Shown one piece after another: positions 8,637-18,135 of a DNA stretch of 64,000 bases. Under the pieces are notes generated by a model. That model saw only the letters and a program-made list of their open reading frames with translations. It did no database searches and was not told the origin of the DNA. A program made the position numbers and the translations under genes. The stretch is from Mangrovimonas yunxiaonensis (GTDB taxonomy: Bacteria; Bacteroidota; Bacteroidia; Flavobacteriales; Flavobacteriaceae): contig NZ_JPFK01000002.1 of assembly GCF_000733475.1 (NCBI RefSeq), forward strand, positions 62,001 through 126,000, in the 5' to 3' direction. Numbering within the stretch: position 1 is the stretch's first letter; each line of letters opens with the position of its first letter.

Positions 8637-9875
8637 ATGGCAAAAGTAATCCCGTTTAGAGCAGTACGCCCAACACGAGACAAAGTAAGTCTTGTGGCAG
8701 CACGCTCGTACCAAAGTTATACCATGGCCCAACGGGAATCGCGACTTCGGGACAACCCGTTTTCGTTTTTGCACATTGTAAATCCTGGGTACCGTTTTGA
8801 TAAGGAGGTTTCGGGCAAAGCTAGATATGGCCTAGTTAAAAACCGGTATTTAGAATTTAAGGAAGATGGCATTTTTATGCAAGACGAAATCCCGTCTTAC
8901 TATGTGTATCGCATTGTTAATCGCGATGGCGATATGTTTAATGGCATTGTTGCTGCGGTTAGCGCAAAGGATTATGAAAACGATGTGGTAAAAAAGCACG
9001 AAAACACAATAGAATTTAAGGAAGTTATTTTTAAAAACTACCTAAAAACTGTTGGATTTAATGCCGAACCTGTCTTGCTTACACATCCCGATAATGATGT
9101 TATTAAGCAAATTGTGGCCAAGGTACAGCAAGAACGCGCCGAGTTTGAGTTTACCACAACCTACCGCGACACCCATTATTTGTGGCTAGTAAACGATGCT
9201 AATATGGTAAAAACCATACAGCAAGAATATGAAAACATGCCAACCATTTACATTGCAGATGGGCACCATCGTTCGGCCTCTTCTTATTTGCTTTACAAAG
9301 ATTTAAAACAAGGCAACCCCAATCATTCTGGAAATGAGAAATATAATTTTTTTATGAGCTACCTCATTCCGGAATCCGATTTAAAAATCTACGAGTTTAA
9401 CCGCCTGATAAAAGATTTAAACGGTTTAAGCAAAGAAGCCTTTCTTATTAAACTTGACGCACTTTACCGCATTGAAAACCGCGGAAAAACCCCTTACAAG
9501 CCATCAAAACCCCATCATTTTAGCATGTATTTAGACGGGCAGTTCTATTCGCTGTATTTGCGGCAATCCCAATATCAGTTTGAGTCTTCGTTAGAAGCAT
9601 TAGATGCCCAACTGCTATACAAAACCATTTTAAAACCCATTTTGGGCATACACGACCTAAGAAACGACGATCGCATTAGCTACAGTCACGGTAAGAACGA
9701 TATTGTAGAAATGGTTAATAAAGTTGACGGTGGCGCTTATAAAGTAGGTTTTGGTATGATTCCTGCAACTGTAGAACAAATGAAACACATTGCAGACGAT
9801 GGGTTAAAAATGCCTCCAAAAAGCACCTATGTATTGCCCAAGCTAAGAAGCGGCGTAACCATTTACGAATTTTAA
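8637..9875 (+). CDS. DUF1015 family protein
   Basis: 412-residue soluble protein of the DUF1015 family, conserved in bacteria and some archaea and sometimes labelled a putative HTH or ParB-like protein. The sequence opens with IPFRAVRPT, has YYVYRIV in the first third and the hallmark IADGHHRSASSY in the middle, and ends with a KSTYVLPKL segment. The biochemical role is not established. It is followed 15 bp later by yggS, suggesting co-transcription. Confidence 0.88.
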   Translation: MAKVIPFRAVRPTRDKVSLVAARSYQSYTMAQRESRLRDNPFSFLHIVNPGYRFDKEVSGKARYGLVKNRYLEFKEDGIFMQDEIPSYYVYRIVNRDGDMFNGIVAAVSAKDYENDVVKKHENTIEFKEVIFKNYLKTVGFNAEPVLLTHPDNDVIKQIVAKVQQERAEFEFTTTYRDTHYLWLVNDANMVKTIQQEYENMPTIYIADGHHRSASSYLLYKDLKQGNPNHSGNEKYNFFMSYLIPESDLKIYEFNRLIKDLNGLSKEAFLIKLDALYRIENRGKTPYKPSKPHHFSMYLDGQFYSLYLRQSQYQFESSLEALDAQLLYKTILKPILGIHDLRNDDRISYSHGKNDIVEMVNKVDGGAYKVGFGMIPATVEQMKHIADDGLKMPPKSTYVLPKLRSGVTIYEF

Positions 9876-9890
9876 AACAATTGGCTTAAC

Positions 9891-10553
9891 ATGAGTATTC
9901 AACAAAACCTAAACACCCTAATAAACGACCTGCCAGAAACCGTTACCTTGGTTGCCGTTAGCAAAACCAAGCCCAATAGCGATATTATGGAGGCTTACCA
10001 TGTGGGACAGCGCGATTTTGGAGAAAACAAAATTCAGGATATGGTTGAGAAAGCTGATGCTTTACCCAAGGATATTCGTTGGCACATGATTGGTCACGTA
10101 CAGCGCAACAAGGTAAAGTATATGGCAGGGTTTGTACATTTAATTCACGGTATAGACAACCTAAAACTTTTAAAGGAAGTCGACAAGCAAGCTCAAAAAC
10201 ACAACCGCATTATCGATTGCCTTTTACAAATAAAAATTGCCGAGGAAGACAGCAAATTTGGCATGACAGCTGCCCATGCTAAAACCATGTTACAAACCGA
10301 CGTAGCAGCACTTAAAAACATCCGTATTGTTGGCGTTATGGGAATGGCCACCTTTACAGACAACCACGACCAGATAAAAAATGAGTTTCAAAGGTTAAAA
10401 ACCATTTTTGAAGATTTAAAATCCATCGTCTCCCCCAATTGTGAAATGAAAACCATTTCCATGGGTATGAGCGGCGATTACCCGCTTGCTATTGCATGCG
10501 GCAGCAACATGATTCGTGTTGGAAGTTCCATTTTTGGAGCCAGAAACTATTAA
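9891..10553 (+). CDS. yggS: YggS family pyridoxal-phosphate-binding protein
   Basis: PLP-homeostasis protein with an alanine-racemase-like TIM barrel and no known catalytic turnover. Lys25 in VAVSKTKP is the PLP-binding lysine. FGENKIQDM, HMIGHVQRNKVKY, GVMGMATF, SMGMSGDYPLAI and the C-terminal IRVGSSIFGARNY are all family motifs. At 220 residues it is normal length. It probably shares a transcript with the DUF1015 gene. Confidence 0.95.
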   Translation: MSIQQNLNTLINDLPETVTLVAVSKTKPNSDIMEAYHVGQRDFGENKIQDMVEKADALPKDIRWHMIGHVQRNKVKYMAGFVHLIHGIDNLKLLKEVDKQAQKHNRIIDCLLQIKIAEEDSKFGMTAAHAKTMLQTDVAALKNIRIVGVMGMATFTDNHDQIKNEFQRLKTIFEDLKSIVSPNCEMKTISMGMSGDYPLAIACGSNMIRVGSSIFGARNY

Positions 10554-10604
10554 GTCATAAATAACATTTAACACCTTAAAATCACCTTTTAGCCCTTAAC
10601 GCAT

Positions 10605-11963
10605 TTGTACGCAATTGTAGACATAGAAACCACTGGAGGCAAGTATAACGAAGAAGGCATTACAGAAATTGCCATCTATAAGTTTGATGGCCACACTGTT
10701 GTTGATCAATTTATAAGCTTAATTAACCCAGAGCGCGAAATACAACCCTTTGTGGTTAACCTTACCGGTATTAACAACCAAATGCTGCGCAATGCCCCTA
10801 AATTTTACGAGGTAGCCAAGCGCATTGTCGAAATTACCGAAGACTGTATTATTGTGGCCCATAATGCCAAGTTTGATTACCGCATTTTAAAAACCGAATT
10901 TAAGCGCCTCGGGTTTGGGTACAAGCGCAAAACCCTTTGTACGGTCGAACTTTCTAAACGGCTTATTCCCGGCCAAGACTCGTATAGCCTAGGCAAATTA
11001 TCGCGTTCCTTGGGCATTCCTGTAAGTGATAGACATCGCGCTAGCGGCGACGCCCAAGCTACCATAAAACTATTTAAAATGTTGCTGCATAAAGATTTGG
11101 AGAAGTTTATTATTAAAGATGCCATTCGCATTGAGTCCAAGTCACAAATAGCACCTAACTTAAAACACATTATAGACGCACTTCCCAACACAACCGGTAT
11201 TTATTACATACATAACGAAGAAGGGGAAATTATTTACATTGGAAAAAGCAAGAACATTAAAAACCGGATTAGTCAGCATTTTACAAACACATCCCCTAAA
11301 TCAAAAAAAATACAACGCCAAGCAGCGGCAGTTACTTTCGAAAAAACAGGAAGCGAGCTTATTGCGCTATTAAAGGAAAGCGAAGAAATAAAGCGCAACA
11401 AACCCTTATTTAATAGAGCCTTGCGGCGAAACATCTTTTCGCATGCACTGTATAGCTTTACAGACGAAGCTGGTTATCTCAATTTAAAATTAGACAAAGC
11501 TACCGACGAAAATGCGATAACTACCTTCACCACCAAACAAAGCGGCAAGCAATTTTTATTTAAAGCTACCGAAGCCTTTAACCTCTGCCAAAAACTTACG
11601 GGCCTCTACCCCACAACATCCAATTGTTTTAACTACACCATTAAAACTTGTAACGGTGCCTGCCTTAAAGAGGAAGCGCCCGAAACGTATAACGAACGTG
11701 TTAGGCAACTAATTTCTAAATACAATTACGCCAATAAAAACATGCTCATTATAGACCACGGCCGCGACATTGATGAGCGCAGTATTGTTTACATAAAAAA
11801 TGGGGTGTTTGTCGGTCTTGGACATTTTAACCTTAATTATCAAATTACAAACATCGAGGTCTTAGAATCTATTATAACCCCTATGGAAAACAATAGGGAT
11901 GCGCAACATATTATTCAAAGTTATTTAAGGCGACATAAAAACATAAAGATCATTAGTTTATGA
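10605..11963 (+). CDS. DnaQ-like exonuclease fused to a GIY-YIG (UvrC/Cho-like) nuclease
   Basis: Two-nuclease fusion of 452 residues. Residues 1-165 are a DEDDh 3'-5' exonuclease: VDIETTG near the N-terminus (catalytic Asp and Glu), a VAHNAKFDYRIL segment and DRHRASGDAQAT. Residues about 195-280 are a GIY-YIG domain: TGIYYIHNEEGEIIYIGKSKNIKNR, cut here as GIYYIH then IYIGKS, with ELIALLKESEEIK. After it lie four cysteines spaced C-x12-C-x7-C-x3-C, close to the cluster-ligand spacing reported for UvrC. TTG 10605 is the only plausible start: a stop lies five codons upstream, and MYAIVDIETTG is the usual beginning. The architecture suggests a repair endonuclease, but the in vivo role is unproven. 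The stop overlaps the next gene by 4 bp. Confidence 0.88.
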   Translation: MYAIVDIETTGGKYNEEGITEIAIYKFDGHTVVDQFISLINPEREIQPFVVNLTGINNQMLRNAPKFYEVAKRIVEITEDCIIVAHNAKFDYRILKTEFKRLGFGYKRKTLCTVELSKRLIPGQDSYSLGKLSRSLGIPVSDRHRASGDAQATIKLFKMLLHKDLEKFIIKDAIRIESKSQIAPNLKHIIDALPNTTGIYYIHNEEGEIIYIGKSKNIKNRISQHFTNTSPKSKKIQRQAAAVTFEKTGSELIALLKESEEIKRNKPLFNRALRRNIFSHALYSFTDEAGYLNLKLDKATDENAITTFTTKQSGKQFLFKATEAFNLCQKLTGLYPTTSNCFNYTIKTCNGACLKEEAPETYNERVRQLISKYNYANKNMLIIDHGRDIDERSIVYIKNGVFVGLGHFNLNYQITNIEVLESIITPMENNRDAQHIIQSYLRRHKNIKIISL

Positions 11964-13918
11964 AATATAATCTATTAATTTCTCTAATTTTCCTATTTTC
12001 ATTAATAGCATCTGCACAATCCAGTTTCAACTCAGAAACCCTATTAGTTACCAAACAAGACCTAAGTACCAATGTTTTTGCTGCAGATTCGACTGCCAAT
12101 GCTGTTGTTTTGTATGAATCGGGAAATAGCTATGTAAGTAATAGAGATTTCATGCTGTACACCGAAATCAAGAAAAAAATTAAGATCCTCAATAACGACG
12201 GCTTTGATAAAGCCACTGTAAAAGAGTATTTATATAGAAACTCTAATAAAAAAGAAAACATTCAAGATATACATGCCATTACTTATAACCTAGAAGGAGA
12301 CAATATTACCAAAGTAAAACTGGACAAAAAGGCCATTTATGAAGAGAAATACGATGACAAATATACCTTAGTAAAATTTACATTTCCAAATGTAAGGGCA
12401 GGTTCTGTTATAACCTACAGCTACACCTTGGTATCGCCATTCTTTTTTAAATACAAAGGGTGGTATTTTCAAGAAGATATTCCTAAGCTATATAGCGAAT
12501 ATAACACCAGTATTCCTGGAAATTGGGAGTACAACATAAAATTAGTGGGACATCTGGCATTAGATCATAAAGAAGAACATATTCAAAATGAGTGTTTAGA
12601 TGGCGGCTCTGGTGCTTATGCAGACTGTGTAGACACCAAATATGTTATGAAAAATATTCCCGCTTTTATTGAAGAAGATTATATGACGACCAAATCTAAT
12701 TACTTATCCAGAATTGATTATGAGCTTAAAACCTTAAGAATGTTTAATGGTGAGGTAGAAAACTACACAAAAACTTGGAAGGTTGTAGACAACGAACTTA
12801 GAACAGATAATGATTTAGGCAGGCAGCTCTCAAAATCGGCCATTACAAAGGGATTGCTTGATAACAGTATTGAAAAAGAATCAAACCCATTAATAAAAGC
12901 AAAAAAAATCTATCAATATGTCCAAGAACACTATGCATGGAATAAAGAATATTCGTTATTTAAAGATGTATCGGTTAAGGATTTAATAAAAGAAAAAACA
13001 GGCTCTGTTTCCGAAATCAATATCCTTCTCCACAACCTTCTAAAACAAAGCGATTTGGAGGTTTACCCAATTTTGTTATCTACCAGAAACAACGGTTTTC
13101 CAACCAAAATTTACCCTGTAATCTCTGATTTTAATTATTTAATTGTACAAATTAATATTGATGGCGAAAAGTACTTATTAGATGCCACGGAAGACTACCT
13201 ATCGTTTGGAGAAATTCCTTTTAGGTGCCTTAATCAAGAAGGCAGATTATTAGATTTTAAAAATGGGAGTTATTGGATAGCGTTGACGCCAGAGAAAACA
13301 TCGTCGGTCATGTATCAAATAAAATTAAAAGCTGAAAACGGGACGCTTAAAGGCATGGTGCATCACTCTAACAAGGGGTATCATGCCCATAGCTATAAAA
13401 ATTCTTACTATAGTAATCCTGAGAATTACTTAATTAAGCTAAGAAACTCTCACGAGGCATTTGAAATTTCAAATTATAAGGTTGATAGCGAATCTAAAAC
13501 ATCTTTTGACTTCACAGAAAGCTATGCGATTGAATACCCTCTAGACGAACAACTAACCAACATTTATTTTGATCCTTTTTTGTTCAAATTTTTTGACACA
13601 AACCCGTTTAAACTTCAAAATAGAACCTATCCTATCGATTTTGGGTATAAAGACTCCTTTTTGTATTCTATTCAAATTGATTTAGGCAAAGATTATCAAG
13701 CGATTAACTTACCAAAAAGCAAACATTACACACTACCAAATAACAAAGGACGCCTGTTATTTAACACCTCACAAAGTAAAAACACCATTTCATTAGTTTT
13801 AAAAATAGACTTTCTAGAAAACTTATATGCTCCCGAATACTACCCTTACTTGAAAGAGTTTATGAGCATAACTACAAACATTCAAACAAAATCGTTGGTG
13901 TCGTTAAAAAAAAGATAA
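11960..13918 (+). CDS. Exported DUF3857 / transglutaminase-like protein
   Basis: 652 residues with a signal peptide of about 20 residues ending SASAQ-like (LIASAQ). The N-terminal half fits DUF3857 (beta-rich, with ITYSYTLVSP and ISSFxGW-like spacing), and about residues 285-400 resemble a transglutaminase-like core found after DUF3857 in Bacteroidota (YQYVQEHYAWN, then a LLHNLLKQSDLEVYPILLS segment and DATEDYLSFG). The typical Cys nucleophile is not evident at the expected place, where SVSEINILL is read instead, so it may not be an active enzyme. The start overlaps the upstream nuclease gene by 4 bp (ATGA). Base composition is AT-richer than its neighbours. Confidence 0.8.
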   Translation: MKYNLLISLIFLFSLIASAQSSFNSETLLVTKQDLSTNVFAADSTANAVVLYESGNSYVSNRDFMLYTEIKKKIKILNNDGFDKATVKEYLYRNSNKKENIQDIHAITYNLEGDNITKVKLDKKAIYEEKYDDKYTLVKFTFPNVRAGSVITYSYTLVSPFFFKYKGWYFQEDIPKLYSEYNTSIPGNWEYNIKLVGHLALDHKEEHIQNECLDGGSGAYADCVDTKYVMKNIPAFIEEDYMTTKSNYLSRIDYELKTLRMFNGEVENYTKTWKVVDNELRTDNDLGRQLSKSAITKGLLDNSIEKESNPLIKAKKIYQYVQEHYAWNKEYSLFKDVSVKDLIKEKTGSVSEINILLHNLLKQSDLEVYPILLSTRNNGFPTKIYPVISDFNYLIVQINIDGEKYLLDATEDYLSFGEIPFRCLNQEGRLLDFKNGSYWIALTPEKTSSVMYQIKLKAENGTLKGMVHHSNKGYHAHSYKNSYYSNPENYLIKLRNSHEAFEISNYKVDSESKTSFDFTESYAIEYPLDEQLTNIYFDPFLFKFFDTNPFKLQNRTYPIDFGYKDSFLYSIQIDLGKDYQAINLPKSKHYTLPNNKGRLLFNTSQSKNTISLVLKIDFLENLYAPEYYPYLKEFMSITTNIQTKSLVSLKKR

Positions 13919-13972
13919 TTGCTTTTGGCCTTGAGTAAATCAAGGTAATTAAGATTATTCAACTTTAATTTG

Positions 13973-13980
13973 TAGATTTG
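13973..13980 (+). promoter_or_regulatory. -7 promoter element for the ion channel gene
   Basis: TAGATTTG matches TAnnTTTG and lies 17 nt upstream of ATG 13998. No clear -33 TTG is at the standard spacing. Confidence 0.4.
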
Positions 13981-13997
13981 ATTTTTACGTCTAAAAC

Positions 13998-14834
13998 ATG
14001 AAAGAAATAAAATCGAAGTTTGACATTTTTAGGCAGAAAGTGCATATTATCATATACGGCACAAATACCACTGCAGGAAAGCTTTTTGACATCGTCCTAC
14101 TCGGATTGATTTTATTAAGTGTCTTGATGGTTATGCTAGAAACCGTCGATACTGTAGACCAAAAATACCACAACATTCTTTTGGCGTGCGAATGGGTGAT
14201 TACCATTTTTTTCACCATAGAGTATATTTTAAGAATCATCTCTATAAAAACCCCTTCCAAATACATTTTTAGTTTTTATGGCATTATCGACTTTATTGCC
14301 ATTTTACCCATGTATTTATCGTTTTTCTTTGGGGGCGCACAAATTCTTTCGGTGGTTAGGGCTTTAAGGCTGCTGCGTATTTTCAGGATTCTTAATCTGG
14401 TTCATTTTACAGGACAGGCCTCAGAGCTGCGTTTAGCCATAAAAACCAGCCGTACAAAAATTATTGTATTCATTTACTTTGTATTGGTTGTATGTGTGCT
14501 TTTAGGATCGCTTATGTACGTTATAGAAGGCGATGAAAGTGGCTTTACCAGTATTCCCGTTAGCATTTACTGGTGTATTGTTACCCTTACAACGGTAGGT
14601 TATGGCGACATACATCCCATAACCCCATCCGGACAAATTATCGCCTCGTTTATCATGATTTTAGGTTATGGTATTATAGCGGTTCCTACGGGAATTGTTA
14701 CCGCCGAATTTGCCCAAAACAGGCGCAAAAAGGGACTCTTTTCTTTTGAAAAAGAAAACCCATGCCCAAACTGTGGGGTTGACGACCATAAAGAAAAAGC
14801 GGGCTACTGTTACAACTGCGGTAATAAATTATAA
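13998..14834 (+). CDS. Voltage-gated-type potassium channel with C-terminal zinc ribbon
   Basis: 278 residues in the six-helix ion transporter fold. S1 to S3 lie at about 25-110; the S4 voltage sensor is visible as RALRLLRIFRIL with repeated arginines, and the pore loop carries the K+ selectivity filter TTVGYGD before S6. The unusual part is the cytoplasmic tail: after FAQNRRKKG it ends with CPNC and CYNC knuckles spaced by about 13 residues, a zinc-ribbon pattern. K+ selectivity follows from the filter; the tail may sense metal or redox state or bind a partner, which is inference. miaA starts 2 bp after the stop. Confidence 0.9.
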   Translation: MKEIKSKFDIFRQKVHIIIYGTNTTAGKLFDIVLLGLILLSVLMVMLETVDTVDQKYHNILLACEWVITIFFTIEYILRIISIKTPSKYIFSFYGIIDFIAILPMYLSFFFGGAQILSVVRALRLLRIFRILNLVHFTGQASELRLAIKTSRTKIIVFIYFVLVVCVLLGSLMYVIEGDESGFTSIPVSIYWCIVTLTTVGYGDIHPITPSGQIIASFIMILGYGIIAVPTGIVTAEFAQNRRKKGLFSFEKENPCPNCGVDDHKEKAGYCYNCGNKL

Positions 14835-14835
14835 C

Positions 14836-15741
14836 ATGAACAAACACCTCATTGCCGTAGTAGGCCCAACCGCTATTGGAAAAACAGCTCTTAGCATTAA
14901 ACTGGCCAAGCATTTTAATACCGAAATCCTTTCGGCAGATTCCAGACAATTTTTTAAAGAAATGCACATTGGAACTGCAGCACCTACGCCAGAAGAGCTT
15001 TTAGAAGCCAAACACCATTTTATACACCATAAATCTGTTGAGGATGCGTATAGTGTTGGTGCTTTTGAAAACGACGCCCTTGCCCTGCTAGACGAATTGT
15101 TTAAAACCAAGGACATTGCCATTCTTGTTGGCGGTTCTGGTTTGTATGTCGATGCTGTAGTAAATGGTTTAGACAATTTTCCTAAAGTAGAAGCCAGCAT
15201 TAGGGAAACGCTTAACAAAACCTTGCAAATCCAAGGCCTAGAAACGCTTCAGGAGCAACTTAAAACAGTCGATTTAAACGCCTACAATACCATTGCCCTA
15301 AACAACCCCCATAGGGTAATTCGCGCCTTGGAAATCTCCTTGGGCACAGGCAAACCCTACTCGTCTTACTTAAACCAAAAAAAAGAGCAACGGCAATTTA
15401 AAACCATTTATGTTGGACTTACCGCCGCTAGAGACACTATTTACGAGCGCATAAACAAACGCGTCGATATTATGATGAAAGAAGGCTTGCTTGACGAAGC
15501 TAAGGCCCTTTACACTAAAAAGCACCTAAACGCCTTAAACACCGTAGGCTACAAAGAACTTTTCAACTATTTTGAAGGCGATTGGTCTTTAGATTTTGCC
15601 ATAGCCGAAATTAAGAAAAACTCCAGACGTTTTGCCAAACGGCAATTAACTTGGTACCGCAAAAACCCTGATATCCATTGGTTTGATTACGCTGATAGTA
15701 CTGCCCATATTTATAAAAAAATAGAGTCGTTAACCGCATAA
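14836..15741 (+). CDS. miaA: tRNA dimethylallyltransferase
   Basis: Prenylates adenosine 37 of tRNAs that read UNN codons, using dimethylallyl diphosphate. The 301-residue product has the P-loop GPTAIGKTAL, the SADSRQFFKEM substrate motif, GGSGLYVDAV, NPHRVIRALE and GYKELFNY with the RQLTWYRKNP end. An upstream extension of the frame to 14695 overlaps the channel gene and is not family-like; ATG 14836 is the start. It is followed by a perfect palindromic terminator shared with the convergent response regulator gene. Confidence 0.96.
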   Translation: MNKHLIAVVGPTAIGKTALSIKLAKHFNTEILSADSRQFFKEMHIGTAAPTPEELLEAKHHFIHHKSVEDAYSVGAFENDALALLDELFKTKDIAILVGGSGLYVDAVVNGLDNFPKVEASIRETLNKTLQIQGLETLQEQLKTVDLNAYNTIALNNPHRVIRALEISLGTGKPYSSYLNQKKEQRQFKTIYVGLTAARDTIYERINKRVDIMMKEGLLDEAKALYTKKHLNALNTVGYKELFNYFEGDWSLDFAIAEIKKNSRRFAKRQLTWYRKNPDIHWFDYADSTAHIYKKIESLTA

Positions 15742-15770
15742 AAAAGCCTTCCAACGTTGGAAGGCTTTTT
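15741..15770. terminator. Bidirectional palindromic terminator
   Basis: A perfect 30-bp inverted repeat: AAAAAGCCTTCCAAC followed by its complement GTTGGAAGGCTTTTT. It has an A run on one side and a T run on the other, so it can end transcription of miaA on the plus strand and of the response regulator on the minus strand. Confidence 0.9.
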
Positions 15771-15792
15771 ATTTATTTTCATTTGGCCTGTC

Positions 15793-16506
15793 TTAGGCAT
15801 CTTGATTAACAACCAATCTAAATCCTTCGCCATGAATGTTCAAAATCTCTACATTAGGATCCTGCTTTAAGTACTTTCGTAATTTGGCAATGTAAACATC
15901 CATACTTCTGGAAGTAAAATAATTGTCGTCACGCCATATTTTGGTCAGTGCCAATTCTCTAGGCATTAAATCGTTTTCGTGCAAAGCCAAAAGACGCAAC
16001 AGGTCGTTTTCCTTTGGAGATAATTTGGTTTGTTCGCCCCCTTCAAAGGTTAAAAACCTTAACTTGGAGTTTAAATGAAACTTCCCAATCTGAAATTCAA
16101 ACTGTTTGCTATCTGCCACCGATTCTGTTGCTTTACGCTGTATAATCGCCTTTATTTTCATTAGCAAGACTTCGCTATCAAAAGGTTTGTTTAAATAATC
16201 GTCTGCACCAACTTTGTATCCTTTAAGCACATCTTCCTTCATGGCCTTTGCCGTTAAGAAAATAATGGGCACATCGGTATTTTTCTCTCGTATTTCCTTG
16301 GCTAGTGTAAAGCCGTCCTTATAGGGCATCATAACATCTAAGATGCATAAATCGAAATCGTCTTTTTTAAATTTTTCGAAACCTTCCATCCCATTCTTTG
16401 CATGGGTTACCTGGTAATCGTTCATTAACAAGTAATCCTTCAATATGGTTCCAAAATTAGGATCGTCTTCAACTAATAAAATTTTCTTTTGTTCTTGTTC
16501 ATTCAT
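15793..16506 (-). CDS. Two-component response regulator, OmpR/PhoB type
   Basis: 237 residues: receiver domain with the acidic pair EDD (residues 13-15), phospho-acceptor Asp57 in CILDVMMP, the conserved Thr in FLTAK and the Lys that follows, then a winged-helix DNA-binding domain with LSPKENDLLRLLA, RSMDVYIAKLRKYL and IHGEGFRL. It is the cognate of the kinase encoded 4 bp upstream. Flavobacterial pairs of this kind are widespread; the target genes and signal cannot be read here. Confidence 0.93.
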   Translation of the reverse strand: MNEQEQKKILLVEDDPNFGTILKDYLLMNDYQVTHAKNGMEGFEKFKKDDFDLCILDVMMPYKDGFTLAKEIREKNTDVPIIFLTAKAMKEDVLKGYKVGADDYLNKPFDSEVLLMKIKAIIQRKATESVADSKQFEFQIGKFHLNSKLRFLTFEGGEQTKLSPKENDLLRLLALHENDLMPRELALTKIWRDDNYFTSRSMDVYIAKLRKYLKQDPNVEILNIHGEGFRLVVNQDA

Positions 16507-16510
16507 AGCT

Positions 16511-18058
16511 TTACGATATTAATGGAAGTTTTATTATAAAGGTACTTCCTTTGTCTTTTTCACTTTCTACTGATATATGACCTTGGTGGTCATCTACTAT
16601 TTGTTTTACATAGGCCAGTCCTAGCCCATGCCCTTTTACATTATGTATATTTCCGGTGTGTTCTCTATAAAATTTATCGAACACATGTTTTTGGGCCACT
16701 TTGCTCATCCCACTACCTTGGTCTTTAATCCTTAAAATAACGTTTGTGCCTACATTTTCGGTATAAACATCAATTTTAGGTGGATTTGGCGAGTACTTTA
16801 TGGCATTGTCCAAAATATTAACGATAACATTAGTAAAGTGGGTTTCGTTTGCCAGCACCGACGATTTATCGGCCTGTAAATGGGTTTTTATAAACCCTTG
16901 CCGGTCTTCAATAATTAACGCAACATGCGATATGGCATCTTCTATTAAATCGTGAAGCTTAACGCGCTCTTTACTAATATTAAGTTCGTTTTTTTCTAGT
17001 TTAGATATTCTCAACACGTTTTCTACTTGGGCATGCATGCGTTTGTTTTCATCTTTTATCATGTTTAAGTACCGCATGACCTTTTCTTTATCGTCTATAA
17101 TTTTTGGGTTCCTAATCGCATCCAATGCTAAATTAATGGTTGCAATGGGGGTTTTAAATTCGTGGGTCATGTTGTTAATGAAATCCGACTTAATTTCAGA
17201 GATCTTACGTTGCTTTAACAACTGCGCCAGTGCACTGTAGTAGGCGATAACAATAATGGATGTAAAAATTATGGACAACAGGGTCATTCTTATCATCGAG
17301 GATTGCAAAAACTTGTTTCTATGAGGGAAATTCACCAACAACTGGTAGTTGTTCAAGTCGTTGTCATTTTGAAAAATGGGCACGCTAAAAGTCGATGCTT
17401 TTTGAAGTTCGAAATCACTACTCTGTACTTTGGTGGCCAAATTGTTGCTGTAAATAGCAAATTCGAAATCTAGCTTTATGTTGTCTTCTGTTAGCTTTCT
17501 TTTTAACAGTTTATGAATTTCTTCACTCCCCACACGTTTGTAAATGGGCACTCTAAACGACAAATCCTTGTAGGCATCGTCGTAAAAAACTTCCCTGCTT
17601 CGCGTTAGTTTTCCTATATCCAGCAACATGGCATCTAGGTTATTTCCCCTAAATACTTTTGTTTCCCTCTCGCTTAACACCTTACGGATGTTAATACTAT
17701 CTAAACCTATGTCAAAGATCGATGATGACAACTTATAGTTTTCTTCCAGCACGCTATTTCTATAAATTAGCACATCGTTAGAGCTTGGGTCTTCTGTTTT
17801 TAAATAAAGCTCCCGATACCCCATGGTATCGACCTCTACACCTTCTGGGAACATTTTCTCGAACTTGACTACGTGTTCTTTAAATTCGCGTTCCTCTATG
17901 GCTTGCGATGTATAGCTAAGTGCCTTCTTTACATTAAATGTAAATTGCTCTTCCTCGTTTTTTATGGAGTTGTTGATGTAGTAGGCTTGAACGAATATAA
18001 TGCCCACAAGCGACAAACTCATAAGTAGGACGAGTATGATGAATAACTTTTTGCTCAT
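16511..18058 (-). CDS. Membrane sensor histidine kinase
   Basis: 515 residues. An N-terminal membrane helix (about 5-27), a periplasmic sensor region without a recognised domain (about 28-255) and a second helix (about 258-280) precede the HisKA helix with MTHEFKTP (phospho-acceptor His299). The ATPase domain has the N box VNILDNAIKYSP, the G1 box KDQGSGMS and the G2 box GHGLGLAYVKQIV. The gene is 4 bp upstream of the response regulator on the same strand. A TAATTTTG box lies 4 nt before the ATG, so its mRNA may be leaderless. Confidence 0.93.
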   Translation of the reverse strand: MSKKLFIILVLLMSLSLVGIIFVQAYYINNSIKNEEEQFTFNVKKALSYTSQAIEEREFKEHVVKFEKMFPEGVEVDTMGYRELYLKTEDPSSNDVLIYRNSVLEENYKLSSSIFDIGLDSINIRKVLSERETKVFRGNNLDAMLLDIGKLTRSREVFYDDAYKDLSFRVPIYKRVGSEEIHKLLKRKLTEDNIKLDFEFAIYSNNLATKVQSSDFELQKASTFSVPIFQNDNDLNNYQLLVNFPHRNKFLQSSMIRMTLLSIIFTSIIVIAYYSALAQLLKQRKISEIKSDFINNMTHEFKTPIATINLALDAIRNPKIIDDKEKVMRYLNMIKDENKRMHAQVENVLRISKLEKNELNISKERVKLHDLIEDAISHVALIIEDRQGFIKTHLQADKSSVLANETHFTNVIVNILDNAIKYSPNPPKIDVYTENVGTNVILRIKDQGSGMSKVAQKHVFDKFYREHTGNIHNVKGHGLGLAYVKQIVDDHQGHISVESEKDKGSTFIIKLPLIS

Positions 18059-18062
18059 CGTT

Positions 18063-18070
18063 CAAAATTA
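18063..18070 (-). promoter_or_regulatory. -7 promoter element for the histidine kinase gene
   Basis: On the minus strand this reads TAATTTTG, matching TAnnTTTG, and it ends 4 nt before the ATG at 18058. The predicted transcription start falls on or next to the start codon. Confidence 0.45.
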
Positions 18071-18135
18071 AGATTTTAACATTTAGCCGCTGTAGGATTT
18101 AACCTTACATTAACAAAAATGTTAAAATGCGAAAA

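Noticed and set aside
13929-13945. Terminator between the DUF3857 gene and the channel gene
   Set aside because: CCTTGA/TCAAGG is a short hairpin with no T run after it.
14695-14835. Longer N-terminus for miaA
   Set aside because: The extra 47 codons overlap the channel gene and encode its frame-shifted tail; the family begins at ATG 14836.
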